DNA of 64,000 nucleotides. Origin: Halomarina ordinaria (GTDB lineage: Archaea; Halobacteriota; Halobacteria; Halobacteriales; Haloarculaceae). The position numbers were made by a program, and so were the translations under genes. The stretch covers positions 1 to 64,000 of the forward strand of contig NZ_JARRAH010000005.1 in assembly GCF_030553305.1 (NCBI RefSeq). The letters are read 5' to 3'. Positions within the stretch are counted from its first letter, which is position 1; each line of letters begins with the position of its first letter. Shown here piece by piece: positions 17,679 to 25,860 of this stretch. The notes below the pieces were generated by a model that made no database searches, was not told the origin of the DNA, and saw only the letters and a program-made list of their open reading frames with translations.

Positions 17679-18800
17679 ATGGTCGAGCAGCACGAAGACG
17701 ATGGTTCTCCCGGGGGTCAGCCACTCGAAGAGGCGATCGAGGCACGCCTGCGGAGTATCGACTCGGGGAACTACCGACGGAGTGTTCGGTCGGCACTCGA
17801 GGCGTTCGCCGAGGTCGTTTGTGAAGACGGAGAAATCGAGGCCGTCGATGACGTGAGTCGGTACGACTGTCGGTACTACGCCCAGACCCTTCGCGACCGC
17901 GCGAAACGCCCTGGGGAGCGCTTCGCGGCGAGTACGGCGCACAAGAACTACGCGTTCGTCCGGGCGTCATTCACGTGGTGGCAACGCGACGGACGCATCG
18001 CCCAGAACCCCGCCCAGTGGCGTGGGGCCACGGACGAACTCCCCGAGGTCGTCGAGCAACCCGAGCGCCAGTTCTGGTCGAAACGTGACCGACAGGCGAT
18101 TCTTCGCTATACCGACCGTCAGGTCGATGAGGCGCTTGATGGTGGGGATAATCCGCTTCCCGCCTTCCGTGACCGAGCGATCGTCTACACGCTTGCCCTG
18201 TCGGGGGTACGTGGTGCGGAGGTCTTCCGTGACCCGGCTGACGACCGACGCGAGGGCCTTCGCTGGGAGGACGTCGACTACGACCGTGGGGGGCTCACCG
18301 TCTTCGGCAAGACCCGAACCTACCAGAACGCACCCCTCCCGAGTGACGCCCAGACGCGACTAGAGCGTTACCAGCGATTGTTCAACCCTGAGGAAGTGTG
18401 GCCGGTCTTCCCCTCGCTGCACCGCCCCTCGCTCTATCGAACGGTCCGAGAAGGACTCACTGACCTCGCCGATGACCGAGTCGAGGCGCTGCTTGAAGAG
18501 AACGACCCGCTCGACGTGATGCGCGAGTACGGACTCGTCCCGCCGGCACTGTCAGTCCGGGGGGCCCGATCGGTGATGAAGCGGCTGTGCGCCGACGCCG
18601 ATCTCGATATCGACGGCGAGTACCTGAAGCCCCACGGGGCCCGTCGGGGACTCGGTCACCAGCTCTACACCGAAGGGCAAGCAGAACTCGCACAGGAGGC
18701 GCTGCGTCACCAGTCCGTCGAAACAACGCACCAGTCCTACCACGACGTCCAGGTCGAAGAGACCGCCCGACGTGTCGACGATATCCTGAACGAGGACTAA
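17679..18800 (+). CDS. Tyrosine recombinase / phage-type integrase (XerC/D-like)
   Basis: This 373-residue protein has an N-terminal SAM-like core-binding domain (about 15-110) and a C-terminal catalytic domain with the full active-site set: R178 in SGVRGAE, K211 in FGKTRT, H319 and R322 in KPHGARR, H344 in ALRHQS, and Y354 in HQSYHD. It should cut and rejoin DNA through a 3'-phosphotyrosine link. It lies just outside the right inverted repeat of the giant-ATPase module, so it could mobilise a larger island. No tRNA gene or attachment-site duplication was recognised nearby. Confidence 0.9.
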   Translation: MVEQHEDDGSPGGQPLEEAIEARLRSIDSGNYRRSVRSALEAFAEVVCEDGEIEAVDDVSRYDCRYYAQTLRDRAKRPGERFAASTAHKNYAFVRASFTWWQRDGRIAQNPAQWRGATDELPEVVEQPERQFWSKRDRQAILRYTDRQVDEALDGGDNPLPAFRDRAIVYTLALSGVRGAEVFRDPADDRREGLRWEDVDYDRGGLTVFGKTRTYQNAPLPSDAQTRLERYQRLFNPEEVWPVFPSLHRPSLYRTVREGLTDLADDRVEALLEENDPLDVMREYGLVPPALSVRGARSVMKRLCADADLDIDGEYLKPHGARRGLGHQLYTEGQAELAQEALRHQSVETTHQSYHDVQVEETARRVDDILNED

Positions 18801-19379
18801 CATAGCGTTCTCTCAGCAGTCGAGCTTATCATAATCTCCACCGGCGGTTAGAAACTACAGCGGTCAGAGATCATCTCGGTGTTTGTCGTAGAACGCTTCG
18901 AGTGTCTGTCAGTCGTGCGGGGCGTGGAAACCGCTCTCGAAGAGAGACGAGTTTGAGAAGGTCGCCTGTTCACCGACCGGCCCGCATACGAAGCATTTCA
19001 CGGTTCGCCACCAAATCGAGAATCGCTAGTCGGTCGATTCGATTGACCGTGTTGGTAGTCGTGTTTTCAGTGACCCGTTGAGGAGTCGTCTCTGCCACCA
19101 CCAAGTCACGATGACCGAAACTCGTCGAGGAATCAAGACGCTGGGGGAAGGACGAGACAGCAGCGACCGGAGACGCACCCGCAACGAAGACGAGGAACGA
19201 AGCAGTCGGAACGCGGAAGTCGAGAAAGAACCCGCCGGCAGAAGGGACGGGAAGCGACCGGGACAGCAGGGGGCGGTGGCGGCCGGTCGGGGCGGTCGGT
19301 GACGGTCCGCCGAAAGCGGTTGAGACGGTGCTGTCGGAGGCGGTTCTCTCTGCAATCTGTCGTGTTGAAAATCCAAGGT
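18801..19379. other. Intergenic region between the integrase gene and the candidate origin
   Basis: There is no supported gene. Overlapping frames exist on both strands but show no family motif. The minus-strand tail near 18970-19080 reads NRIDRLAILDLVANREMLRMRAGR, which looks protein-like and could be a remnant of an older gene. The block 19130-19330 is unusually GC- and purine-rich on the plus strand. Confidence 0.4.
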
Positions 19380-19623
19380 ACACACACTCACCACTTTTTC
19401 CGGTGGTAGCCGTTTGAAAGGGTCTCGGGACGAAAATACGAGTCTATATCGTGCGGTAGTTATATATAGTCAGCTGTTTAATTGGTCCGTAGGATTAAGA
19501 AATTCGTATCAATCATCTTGTATGATTGTTACGTAATTAATTAAGAACCGTTACGGTCATCGGCTGATTTTCTGGCCGACTCTCTCGTGAACCCTACCAC
19601 CGGAAAAAGTGGTGTGTGTGTGT
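19380..19623. other. Candidate replication origin: 30-bp inverted repeats around an AT-rich core
   Basis: The 30 bases at 19380-19409 and the inverted copy at 19594-19623 match at 29 of 30 positions; the conserved core is CCACTTTTTCCGGTGGTAG. The roughly 180 bases between them become strongly AT-rich at 19440-19560 (for example TATATATAGTCAGC and GTAATTAATTAAGAACC). Long inverted Orc-binding repeats flanking an AT-rich unwinding element are the usual design of haloarchaeal origins. Unusually, no orc1/cdc6 gene is adjacent. Confidence 0.5.
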
Positions 19624-19914
19624 TCAAATGGTTTGGAAAGTGTTACAACAGTTCTCCGACATAGGTTCGGCGGTGGGGTAACTCCGTCCCAATCGGTGGG
19701 GGAAGAGTGGTTCAGATCGAACCGGCCAATTACTGAGCGGTTCGGTTAGCGGCGTGGCGTTGAGTGGTGTAATTGTAGTGCAGTACCCGGCATCTTGGTC
19801 GTCACAGGTCGAACCGAGTCGTACAGGATAGATGGCGCGCCAATATTCCGGGCCCATATTGAGATCCGGCGGAAACGTCTCCAGAATCGCTTCGACGTCC
19901 GTCGTCTGAGCCAT
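19624..19914 (-). CDS. Possible small protein of unknown function
   Basis: This 96-residue frame begins MAQTTDVEAILETFPPDLNMG, with haloarchaeal-like codon use in its first 35 codons, then becomes less protein-like (many Pro, Thr and Ser). It ends against the right arm of the inverted repeat at 19594-19623. It could be a truncated gene whose real 3' part was lost, or a chance frame. The 64 codons upstream of the neighbouring plus-strand nuclease start overlap it and were not counted as coding. Confidence 0.3.
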   Translation of the reverse strand: MAQTTDVEAILETFPPDLNMGPEYWRAIYPVRLGSTCDDQDAGYCTTITPLNATPLTEPLSNWPVRSEPLFPHRLGRSYPTAEPMSENCCNTFQTI

Positions 19915-19986
19915 ATTACTCGACTGACCCCTTCTCGTCCGTTACTGTGCGATAATACTAAGATATTCGCTCCGAACACATGGTCG

Positions 19987-21144
19987 ATGGGCAAAAGAAC
20001 GTTCTTCCGCCATATCAGTGGGGAGGTACCCCAGAACGACTTTTTCCTCTCGCTTCTCGCGTTCTCACTTGACCACGGGCCAGAGGTCCTGAACGCCATC
20101 CACGACGACCTCATGTTTTCCAGTGACGCCGAAGTAATCGCCTCGCAACGAAATGGGTTGCCGAGAACGCCACCCGACAGTGGTAATTACGTCCTCGATT
20201 GGGTGGTCCGCGACGCGGACAAACTCGTGGGATACGAGTCAAAGACCGGGAGCGATATCCCCTCAGATGGGCAGCTCGACGGAGAACTCGCCAAACTGGA
20301 GGCGAACAATGGTGGTCGCGATGTCTACCTCTACGCGTTTACCGACCACCACCGGAACCCGATCGACCGAGCGGATGTCGGATGGCTGAGCTGGTACGAC
20401 GTCGCCAGTCGGGTCCAGTCGCTCGAAACAATCAACGACTCAATCAAGATTCTACAGGAGATGTTCGACGATAACGGCTACAGCCGATTCAGCGGGTTCG
20501 ACGAGTTCGAGCAGAGTCGCGAGTGGTTCTTGAACCACGAGGAGCAAATCGTCAAATTGGCGTTCGAGATCGGTCGTCGGTCCGAGGCGTTTGAGTTGTA
20601 CACAAAAATGCACAACCAGGTTCCACAACACACCACGACGAAGCAACTCACGAAGGCATTTAAGAACCGTGCTAGGTCGCTGAACCAATCCGTACACGCG
20701 ATTTCATATCATCCAGACGAATCTCGGAAGTATGCCACGAAAGGCTACAATCCATGCTTGCTTGCGCCAGCAATAACAAACGAGGTTGGGGTGTACATGC
20801 ATCTCAACACGGCTAAAACGGACGAGATAGAAACGTTCGTCCGTGGCAATGCGAGTGCACTTACCGACCTCGTTAACGATCATGGGATGACGCTCCGGAC
20901 ATCGTGGAACAATCTGAATCATCCCGAGCGAAAAATAAAGCAGTACTCCGACGCCAGTGAGATCGAGCGAGTGTTGAAGAACAACGTCGGGTCGGAGTAC
21001 TGGAAACGACTCTACTTCGGGTGGCAGATGGACACCGACCAGCCAGCGAAGGAGCTCGTAGCGGAGGCGACCCATCGAATAGATGAACTGCATCGGCTCT
21101 TTTTCGACCCTGCAGAAAAGCTGGAAGACGTCCCCCACTACTGA
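19987..21144 (+). CDS. PD-(D/E)XK nuclease-like protein
   Basis: The protein has 385 residues from the ATG at 19987. The early region LDWVVRDADKLVGYESKTG gives D71, E84 and K86 in the D-x(12)-E-x-K arrangement of PD-(D/E)XK nucleases, followed by Q96 in DGQLDGELAKL. After this the protein is helical and unrecognised (EFEQSREWFLNHEEQIVKLAF, HRIDELHRLFF). Such proteins cut DNA or occasionally RNA and are common in restriction and other defence genes. It stands alone on the plus strand between the candidate origin and another nuclease gene pair. The target is unknown. Confidence 0.6.
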   Translation: MGKRTFFRHISGEVPQNDFFLSLLAFSLDHGPEVLNAIHDDLMFSSDAEVIASQRNGLPRTPPDSGNYVLDWVVRDADKLVGYESKTGSDIPSDGQLDGELAKLEANNGGRDVYLYAFTDHHRNPIDRADVGWLSWYDVASRVQSLETINDSIKILQEMFDDNGYSRFSGFDEFEQSREWFLNHEEQIVKLAFEIGRRSEAFELYTKMHNQVPQHTTTKQLTKAFKNRARSLNQSVHAISYHPDESRKYATKGYNPCLLAPAITNEVGVYMHLNTAKTDEIETFVRGNASALTDLVNDHGMTLRTSWNNLNHPERKIKQYSDASEIERVLKNNVGSEYWKRLYFGWQMDTDQPAKELVAEATHRIDELHRLFFDPAEKLEDVPHY

Positions 21145-21533
21145 TGACATCTACACGTAGATGATAGGCCCTGCTTGGATCGCCACGAACCCGCCAGTAA
21201 GCGCTGGAGTGAGCCACTCTGTCGTAGTCCTGTCTCGATAACTTCCTCAGCGTACTTAGAAGAGCAACGAACGTTTGGCGAATAGCTAGTCGCCCTCAAA
21301 CGTCGATACTCTTTGAACGTGCCGTCTGTAATCAGCTAATTGGTCATCTGGTGTAGTCGTCCTCACGACTTGATGGACTACCGATTCAGATACCAACGCA
21401 AACTGCTGCCAGGAGTCTCTACACCGAGAGTTTTCAAGAACATCACAAGAATTATGACCAGTCAGAGAGCAGCAACTAGTTAGTTTCACTGCGTGGAACA
21501 GGCATTAGCCCCCGCGGAGCTAAGGACAGCACA
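21145..21533. other. Intergenic region, no gene seen
   Basis: No supported gene was found in these 389 bases. The region separates the single nuclease-like gene from the downstream two-gene unit and presumably holds the promoter of the latter; GGAGCTAAGGACAGCACAATGG surrounds its start in shortened form. Confidence 0.4.
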
Positions 21534-22601
21534 ATGGAGGTCTTCGAGGTTGAATCACGGGAGTTCGCCAGTCGCCCGAGTTTCAACCAATATCTGGCCG
21601 ACCATTACGGCGAGCTGACTGACCGGGACCTCTACATTCTCACTGGCCTCACCGAGTACGACCGAGAGACATTCGACGAGGTACTCGCGGAGAATCATTA
21701 CCACGTCATTGATGATCTCGGTGCCGTTCAGAAGATGGAACGTCGATACGGCGACGGCAAGCGCATCCAGTTCTACCTCTCATTCGATGAGGAGTCCGGT
21801 ATCTTCCTTTGCTACACTGATATGCGGAAGACCGAGGAGATCGAGAACACCCTGGAGAAGTTCTTGCGAGAGACACGGGGCGTCCACTATTTGTTCGTGA
21901 GCCCTCGTGTACTGCAGACCATCCGTGAGGAAATCGTCGAGGGCGAGCCGGCGGCGCAGATCACCGAGTTCGTCGCCAAACGAACGGACCGAACGGACAC
22001 AGCGTCGACCTATCGGCCTGAATTCGCTCGAACGATTAACTACTACGGCGACGATGGACTGGACACGCTTCGTGAGATGGAACGGAACTACGGCGTTCTG
22101 CCGCGAATCATGGAGTTCGACATCCCGAGCGGGCTCCAGTTCCGGGTCAACCGCGAAGGCATGTTCAAATTCCTCAGCGGTAACCTGCTGGACCTCTTCG
22201 AGTACATTCAGCTGTGTATCTCTGAAGCCCTAAAAGTCAAAGAGGCGTATGAGGAAGCAGACTTCCAGATGGTGCCCGTCTCGGACCAACTGGATGTCCC
22301 CACCTCGGAGCCTGTAGCGATTACGCTCCACAACTCACTGCAGTACCACGAAGTGGATGACCTGAAACAGAGCTTGGGGAATCACAAGTACGTCGTCATC
22401 GATTCGTATGCCGAGGAAGGATCACTGTACTTCTCGACGAAGCTCATCGATGAGACGAAAAACAGCGTGTTCAGCATCAAGGCGAACGAGGACGAAATCC
22501 GCGTCTTTCCCCAAGACCGGAAGGATCTCGGGTCGTTCTACCGGTTCTACGAGTTCATCCAGGACAGTATCGACGAACGCGCTGAACTTGCACAGGCCTA
22601 A
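21534..22601 (+). CDS. Unknown protein, first gene of a two-gene unit with a nuclease
   Basis: I recognise no family in this 355-residue protein. Two segments resemble each other: SRPSFNQYLADHYGELTDRDLYILTGL near the N-terminus and the paired strand/helix units TINYYGDDGLDTLREMERNYGV and LHNSLQYHEVDDLKQSLGNHKYVVIDSY, each ending in a strand-rich stretch. LGAVQKMERRYG and TLREMERNYG also match, suggesting an internal duplication. No signal peptide or membrane segment is seen. The stop is 3 bp before the nuclease-like gene, so they are surely co-transcribed, and this protein may be its specificity or control partner. Confidence 0.6.
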   Translation: MEVFEVESREFASRPSFNQYLADHYGELTDRDLYILTGLTEYDRETFDEVLAENHYHVIDDLGAVQKMERRYGDGKRIQFYLSFDEESGIFLCYTDMRKTEEIENTLEKFLRETRGVHYLFVSPRVLQTIREEIVEGEPAAQITEFVAKRTDRTDTASTYRPEFARTINYYGDDGLDTLREMERNYGVLPRIMEFDIPSGLQFRVNREGMFKFLSGNLLDLFEYIQLCISEALKVKEAYEEADFQMVPVSDQLDVPTSEPVAITLHNSLQYHEVDDLKQSLGNHKYVVIDSYAEEGSLYFSTKLIDETKNSVFSIKANEDEIRVFPQDRKDLGSFYRFYEFIQDSIDERAELAQA

Positions 22602-22604
22602 TTG

Positions 22605-23744
22605 ATGCCGGATCGGGACCTGACTGATGACGAACTCAGGAACTTCTTCGAGTACGTTGTCAGCCGGGAACCATCCTACGAAGACACGAAGGATGAAATT
22701 GCCGCTGAGTTACGAGACTCTGGGGAGACCGACGACGCCCGGACACGGATCGATAACGGTATCAGGCAAGCTCGAAGTCATGACAATTTGCTGGAATCGA
22801 CGATTTCCGTCTTCCTCCCTAATGGGCAGGTGAACGCCCAAACCGACTGGCGCTTCTTGGGTGCAGAGCCACTGTCTGAGCTGGGCGTGCCAAACGCAGA
22901 CCTAATCATAGGTAATCCAGAACGTAACTTCGCCGTTATCGTCGAATGCAAGTCTGGACTCTCACGGCCGGGGAAAGCGTTAAACCAGCTGTATGACGCG
23001 GCTGATGCCCTGCGCGAACACCAACCCCACTTGGAAGAGAGAATCGGGATGCCCATCGACCAGTTCGAATGTGCACTCAGCATCTCCAGTACAGACGACA
23101 TCCGACTCGTGCGGGAAATCGAACAGCACGAGCGCGACGGTCGAGCTCAAGAAAAGGTGTTCGTCTGGCGACTCCACTACCTTGAAAATGGTGAGCAGAT
23201 CGACTTGTTCACCCGCATCGAAACCCGGGAGCCAGGAAAGTCAACGCACGACAACGAGCTCGCCCAAATCCTCTCGGGCGGAATCGATATCACCAACGAT
23301 GAGCACCTCTCACCCTCGTTCTTCCCGTCCAGCCACCTGTACCGAATCATGGAGGAAGTGTTCTCGACGATACTCACTCAGCGAAAAATCGAGGATGGCC
23401 CGATGCGGCATTTCGCCGGGAAAGAAGTTTTGGATATCCTGACGAGCCAGCGCCATCTACCCCATTATGACGCCGACGAGATAGGGACACGAATCTACGA
23501 GGAGTTGATTAGCCGGTTGTTGGACTTCAAGCTGATCGTCAGTATCAGCCCGTCCGACACGCAACTGACCGGTGACGGGGAGTTCTACCGATACAAGGGA
23601 CGAGGCCGGTCGATGAGCACGATTCTAAACGACCTTCAGGACGGATACAAATCGGCTGCCGTAGAACAGGAAATCGAACTCGAAGCGATGCGACGCACTA
23701 TTGAGCAGTACGAGGACGAGCAGAGTCGGCTAGGCGATTACTGA
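22605..23744 (+). CDS. PD-(D/E)XK nuclease-like protein, second gene of the pair
   Basis: The 379-residue protein carries D99 in NADLII and E114-C-K116 in VIVECKSG, the D-x(14)-E-x-K active-site pattern of PD-(D/E)XK nucleases. The second half is unrecognised; it contains a helix-rich segment (YRIMEEVFSTILTQRKIEDG) and ends with a charged coiled-coil-like tail (EQEIELEAMRRTIEQYEDEQ). I start at the ATG at 22605, with a TTG directly before it. The tight spacing to the preceding gene suggests a two-component nuclease system, plausibly defensive. Confidence 0.62.
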   Translation: MPDRDLTDDELRNFFEYVVSREPSYEDTKDEIAAELRDSGETDDARTRIDNGIRQARSHDNLLESTISVFLPNGQVNAQTDWRFLGAEPLSELGVPNADLIIGNPERNFAVIVECKSGLSRPGKALNQLYDAADALREHQPHLEERIGMPIDQFECALSISSTDDIRLVREIEQHERDGRAQEKVFVWRLHYLENGEQIDLFTRIETREPGKSTHDNELAQILSGGIDITNDEHLSPSFFPSSHLYRIMEEVFSTILTQRKIEDGPMRHFAGKEVLDILTSQRHLPHYDADEIGTRIYEELISRLLDFKLIVSISPSDTQLTGDGEFYRYKGRGRSMSTILNDLQDGYKSAAVEQEIELEAMRRTIEQYEDEQSRLGDY

Positions 23745-24139
23745 ATCACTTTGGTTGTCGGATGGAAGTATAGTGTTGTTCGCGCCCAATTTGAGTAGGG
23801 AAACCCGTATACGATTACTCCAGCATTTATCGATGCAGTCGGCCGCCAAAGGACCGACGACGACCATCTTGATATCAAGGGCATGAATCTGACAGTCAAA
23901 AATATCAAAGAAATGAATAGAACCGATGACACCGGCACGTGACTGCTATTCGACGGTAGCTTCATCCTTGGCGTGCGTGGTGAGTATTCCTTCGCTTACA
24001 CCGTCTCACCTACTGTTCAGACGCACTGCGGTCGAATCGTTTGACAAGATTCCGTGGTACACCGCGTCGGGATCTCTGACCAGATCTGCTGGAAGCAACG
24101 GATCGCATTGAACCACTCGCCCCGCTATACGTCTCTGTC
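23745..24139. other. Intergenic region with a probable gene remnant (about 23768-23942, plus strand)
   Basis: A plus-strand frame near 23768-23942 reads YSVVRAQFE, a stop, then NPYTITPAFIDAVGRQ and a charged segment ending MNRTDDTGT before another stop. It looks like a decayed protein end and not random sequence. The rest of the region shows nothing. It lies directly after the nuclease pair, so something was probably deleted here. Confidence 0.35.
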
Positions 24140-24364
24140 TCAACTCGGCGTTAGATAGACGTGCTCGTCGACCGCGTAGAGATAGCCCTTTGAGAGCAAC
24201 TCGGAGAGGAAGTGAGAGGCATCGGCCGAATCCATTCCGTCGTCGGTGAGCACAGTGAGAGCATCTTCCCGGGAGAGACCGTCGGCTCGTTCAAGGGGCT
24301 CGTGAAGCGTCTTGAGCGCATCGGTTGCGGAGGGACTCAACTGCGTTTGCTCGGGCAGGGTCAT
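24140..24364 (-). CDS. Small winged-helix-like protein
   Basis: This 74-residue acidic protein starts at the ATG at 24364. SREDALTVLTDDGMDSADASHFLSELLSKGYLYAVDEHVYLTP looks like a helix-helix-wing unit in which a short beta pair ends the domain, as in small haloarchaeal regulators. It lies 119 bp from the methyltransferase element and diverges from it. The role is unknown; DNA binding is inferred from shape only. Confidence 0.45.
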   Translation of the reverse strand: MTLPEQTQLSPSATDALKTLHEPLERADGLSREDALTVLTDDGMDSADASHFLSELLSKGYLYAVDEHVYLTPS

Positions 24365-24598
24365 ACCCAACTATCGAAAGACAGCTACTCTGTGCGTATC
24401 AACCTACGGCAGACACTCGGCTGACGAATCCTCGGCGAAGCAGAGACACGACGAGTGCGCTGCCACCAATTATTACTGTGGAGGCTCTGTTGAAATCCTC
24501 AGTAAGTGATATGTTCTCAGCGTTCTGCTGAATATAGAGCGCGAGTGTGTCGAGCGAGAGAAGATGGGCTTTTGCGCACGCCCTCTCTCGCTCTCACC

Positions 24599-25306
24599 AT
24601 GCAGACGTTCCTCCAACTCGTCCACGAATACGAATTCGATCTCCCCGACCGGTTCGAGGGTGACCCTCGCACGCCTGCCACCTATGTCGAGCACTTTCTC
24701 ACGACGTTCACCGACCCTGACGACACTATCCTCGACCCATTCGCCGGCTATGGGACAACCCTCAGGGTCGCGGAACGGATGGGACGGGAGGCATACGGCA
24801 TCGAGTACGACGCCGACGTTGCATCGTTCGCTCGCCAGCAGGTTGACCATCCAGAGCGAATCGTCCACGGGGACGCGCTGGAGGCTGCGAGCTACGACGA
24901 CGTACCACCCGTCGATTGTTGTTTCACCTCACCGCCGTACATGATCGAGGTGATGGAGGCGGACCCGCTGACGAACTACACCGAGACCGGTCGGGAGTAC
25001 GAGCGGTATCTCGCGGACCTCGGGCGTGTGTTCGACCACGTCGATGACCTGCTTCGAGCGGGTGGTCACGTCCTCATCGACATATCGAACATGAAGTTCG
25101 AAGGGACAGTGACGACGCTCGCGTGGGACGTCGCGGACGAGGTGGCTGACCGGTACCGATTCGAGGGCGAGGTCGTGGTGACGTGGAAGGCTGATAACTC
25201 CTCACGCGACTACGGCGAGGGTACCTACGGCTACGGCTACGACCACAGCTACGGTCTCGTGTTCGAGCAAGAAGAGGAGGCTACTACGTCCTCCGACAAT
25301 TCTTGA
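24599..25306 (+). CDS. DNA methyltransferase, N4-cytosine/N6-adenine type
   Basis: This 235-residue protein has the SAM-binding motif DPFAGYGTT (about 44-52) and the catalytic motif TSPPYM (about 116-121). SPPY is typical of N4-cytosine enzymes, although N6-adenine or RNA guanine activity cannot be excluded. The motif order (FxGxG-like before SPPY) and the short length leave little room for a large target-recognition domain. The start is the ATG at 24599. No restriction partner is adjacent, so it may act as an orphan or as the protective half of a lost system. It is enclosed by IS-type ends. Confidence 0.75.
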   Translation: MQTFLQLVHEYEFDLPDRFEGDPRTPATYVEHFLTTFTDPDDTILDPFAGYGTTLRVAERMGREAYGIEYDADVASFARQQVDHPERIVHGDALEAASYDDVPPVDCCFTSPPYMIEVMEADPLTNYTETGREYERYLADLGRVFDHVDDLLRAGGHVLIDISNMKFEGTVTTLAWDVADEVADRYRFEGEVVVTWKADNSSRDYGEGTYGYGYDHSYGLVFEQEEEATTSSDNS

Positions 25307-25312
25307 TATCCA

Positions 25313-25332
25313 CCCACGACTGAAGTCGTGGG
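25313..25332. terminator. Hairpin CCCACGAC-TGAA-GTCGTGGG after the methyltransferase gene
   Basis: It has an 8-bp perfect stem and a 4-base loop, 6 bp after the methyltransferase stop. This sequence is also typical of the right end of haloarchaeal IS200/IS605 elements, so it may be an IS remnant that now serves as a terminator. Confidence 0.55.
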
Positions 25333-25626
25333 CTTCCTCCTCGATCTCTGTAATAAGCATACGTTGTCTATAGTCCAGTTCGCTCTGACAAAGGGTAAAT
25401 CACCGATGGCAGACTGCTGCATACATCCTCTGTATCTCGCACACCGATTCTATCAGCCCCTAAGGATTTCAACAGAGCCATTCTGGTCTGTTTCCGGGAT
25501 GCTGGCGGTATTCCTGACTACAGAGAACATTCAATATGTGTGTGTGCTGGTGGCTGTACTAAATCCTCCAGTGAGAGGCCGTTTGGTAAACTCGTGCGAA
25601 ATGTGTACCGTGAGATATTCCGTCGA

Positions 25627-25860
25627 TTATTCGAATGGATCTTCACTTACACACTCGCAACAGAACGTGAGCCTCGGCGGACTACCGACCTTGGACGCGT
25701 CTACAGGGATGTGGGCTGTCGCTAGTTGGTGACGATCACGGAGGTTGGTCACGTTATTCTTCAGGTGATGGCACTCAGGTGTGGCGTGAAAGAGCACGTC
25801 CTCACGCCACGTTGTGAACCAGAACCGCTTCATCGGGACGGATTCGACGTCTTCACTCAT
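25627..25860 (-). CDS. Small His/Cys protein of unknown function
   Basis: This 77-residue protein starts at the ATG at 25860. VLFHATPECHHLKNNV followed by CCECV near the C-terminus gives a Cys/His set that may hold one zinc ion. The KRFWFTTWREDVLFHATPECH section looks like a conserved small haloarchaeal family, but I cannot name it. It stands alone on the minus strand between the methyltransferase element and a non-coding region. Confidence 0.45.
   Translation of the reverse strand: MSEDVESVPMKRFWFTTWREDVLFHATPECHHLKNNVTNLRDRHQLATAHIPVDASKVGSPPRLTFCCECVSEDPFE

Larger units (their letters stand above)
24483..25479. mobile_element. 997-bp transposase-less element with perfect 17-bp IS-type ends carrying a methyltransferase gene
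   Basis: The left end GGCTCTGTTGAAATCCT (24483-24499) is repeated exactly, inverted, at 25463-25479. Close variants occur at 31678, 33734, 33842 and 39771 in this window, so they are a dispersed IS-end family. No transposase lies between them, only the methyltransferase gene. No target duplication is evident (left flank ACTGTGGA, right flank ATTCTGGT). A helper transposase elsewhere, or an IS whose internal part was replaced, would explain it. Confidence 0.6.

Noticed and set aside
16905-18850. tRNA gene or attachment-site duplication next to the integrase
   Set aside because: No cloverleaf-like sequence or matching direct repeat was recognised by eye.
18970-19383. Minus-strand frame of 137 residues ending at the origin repeat
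   Set aside because: Only a short tail looks protein-like; the remainder is low-complexity and starts inside the inverted repeat.
23806-23818. Additional partition-type CGTATACG site
   Set aside because: A single half-site far from the ParA locus; can occur by chance.
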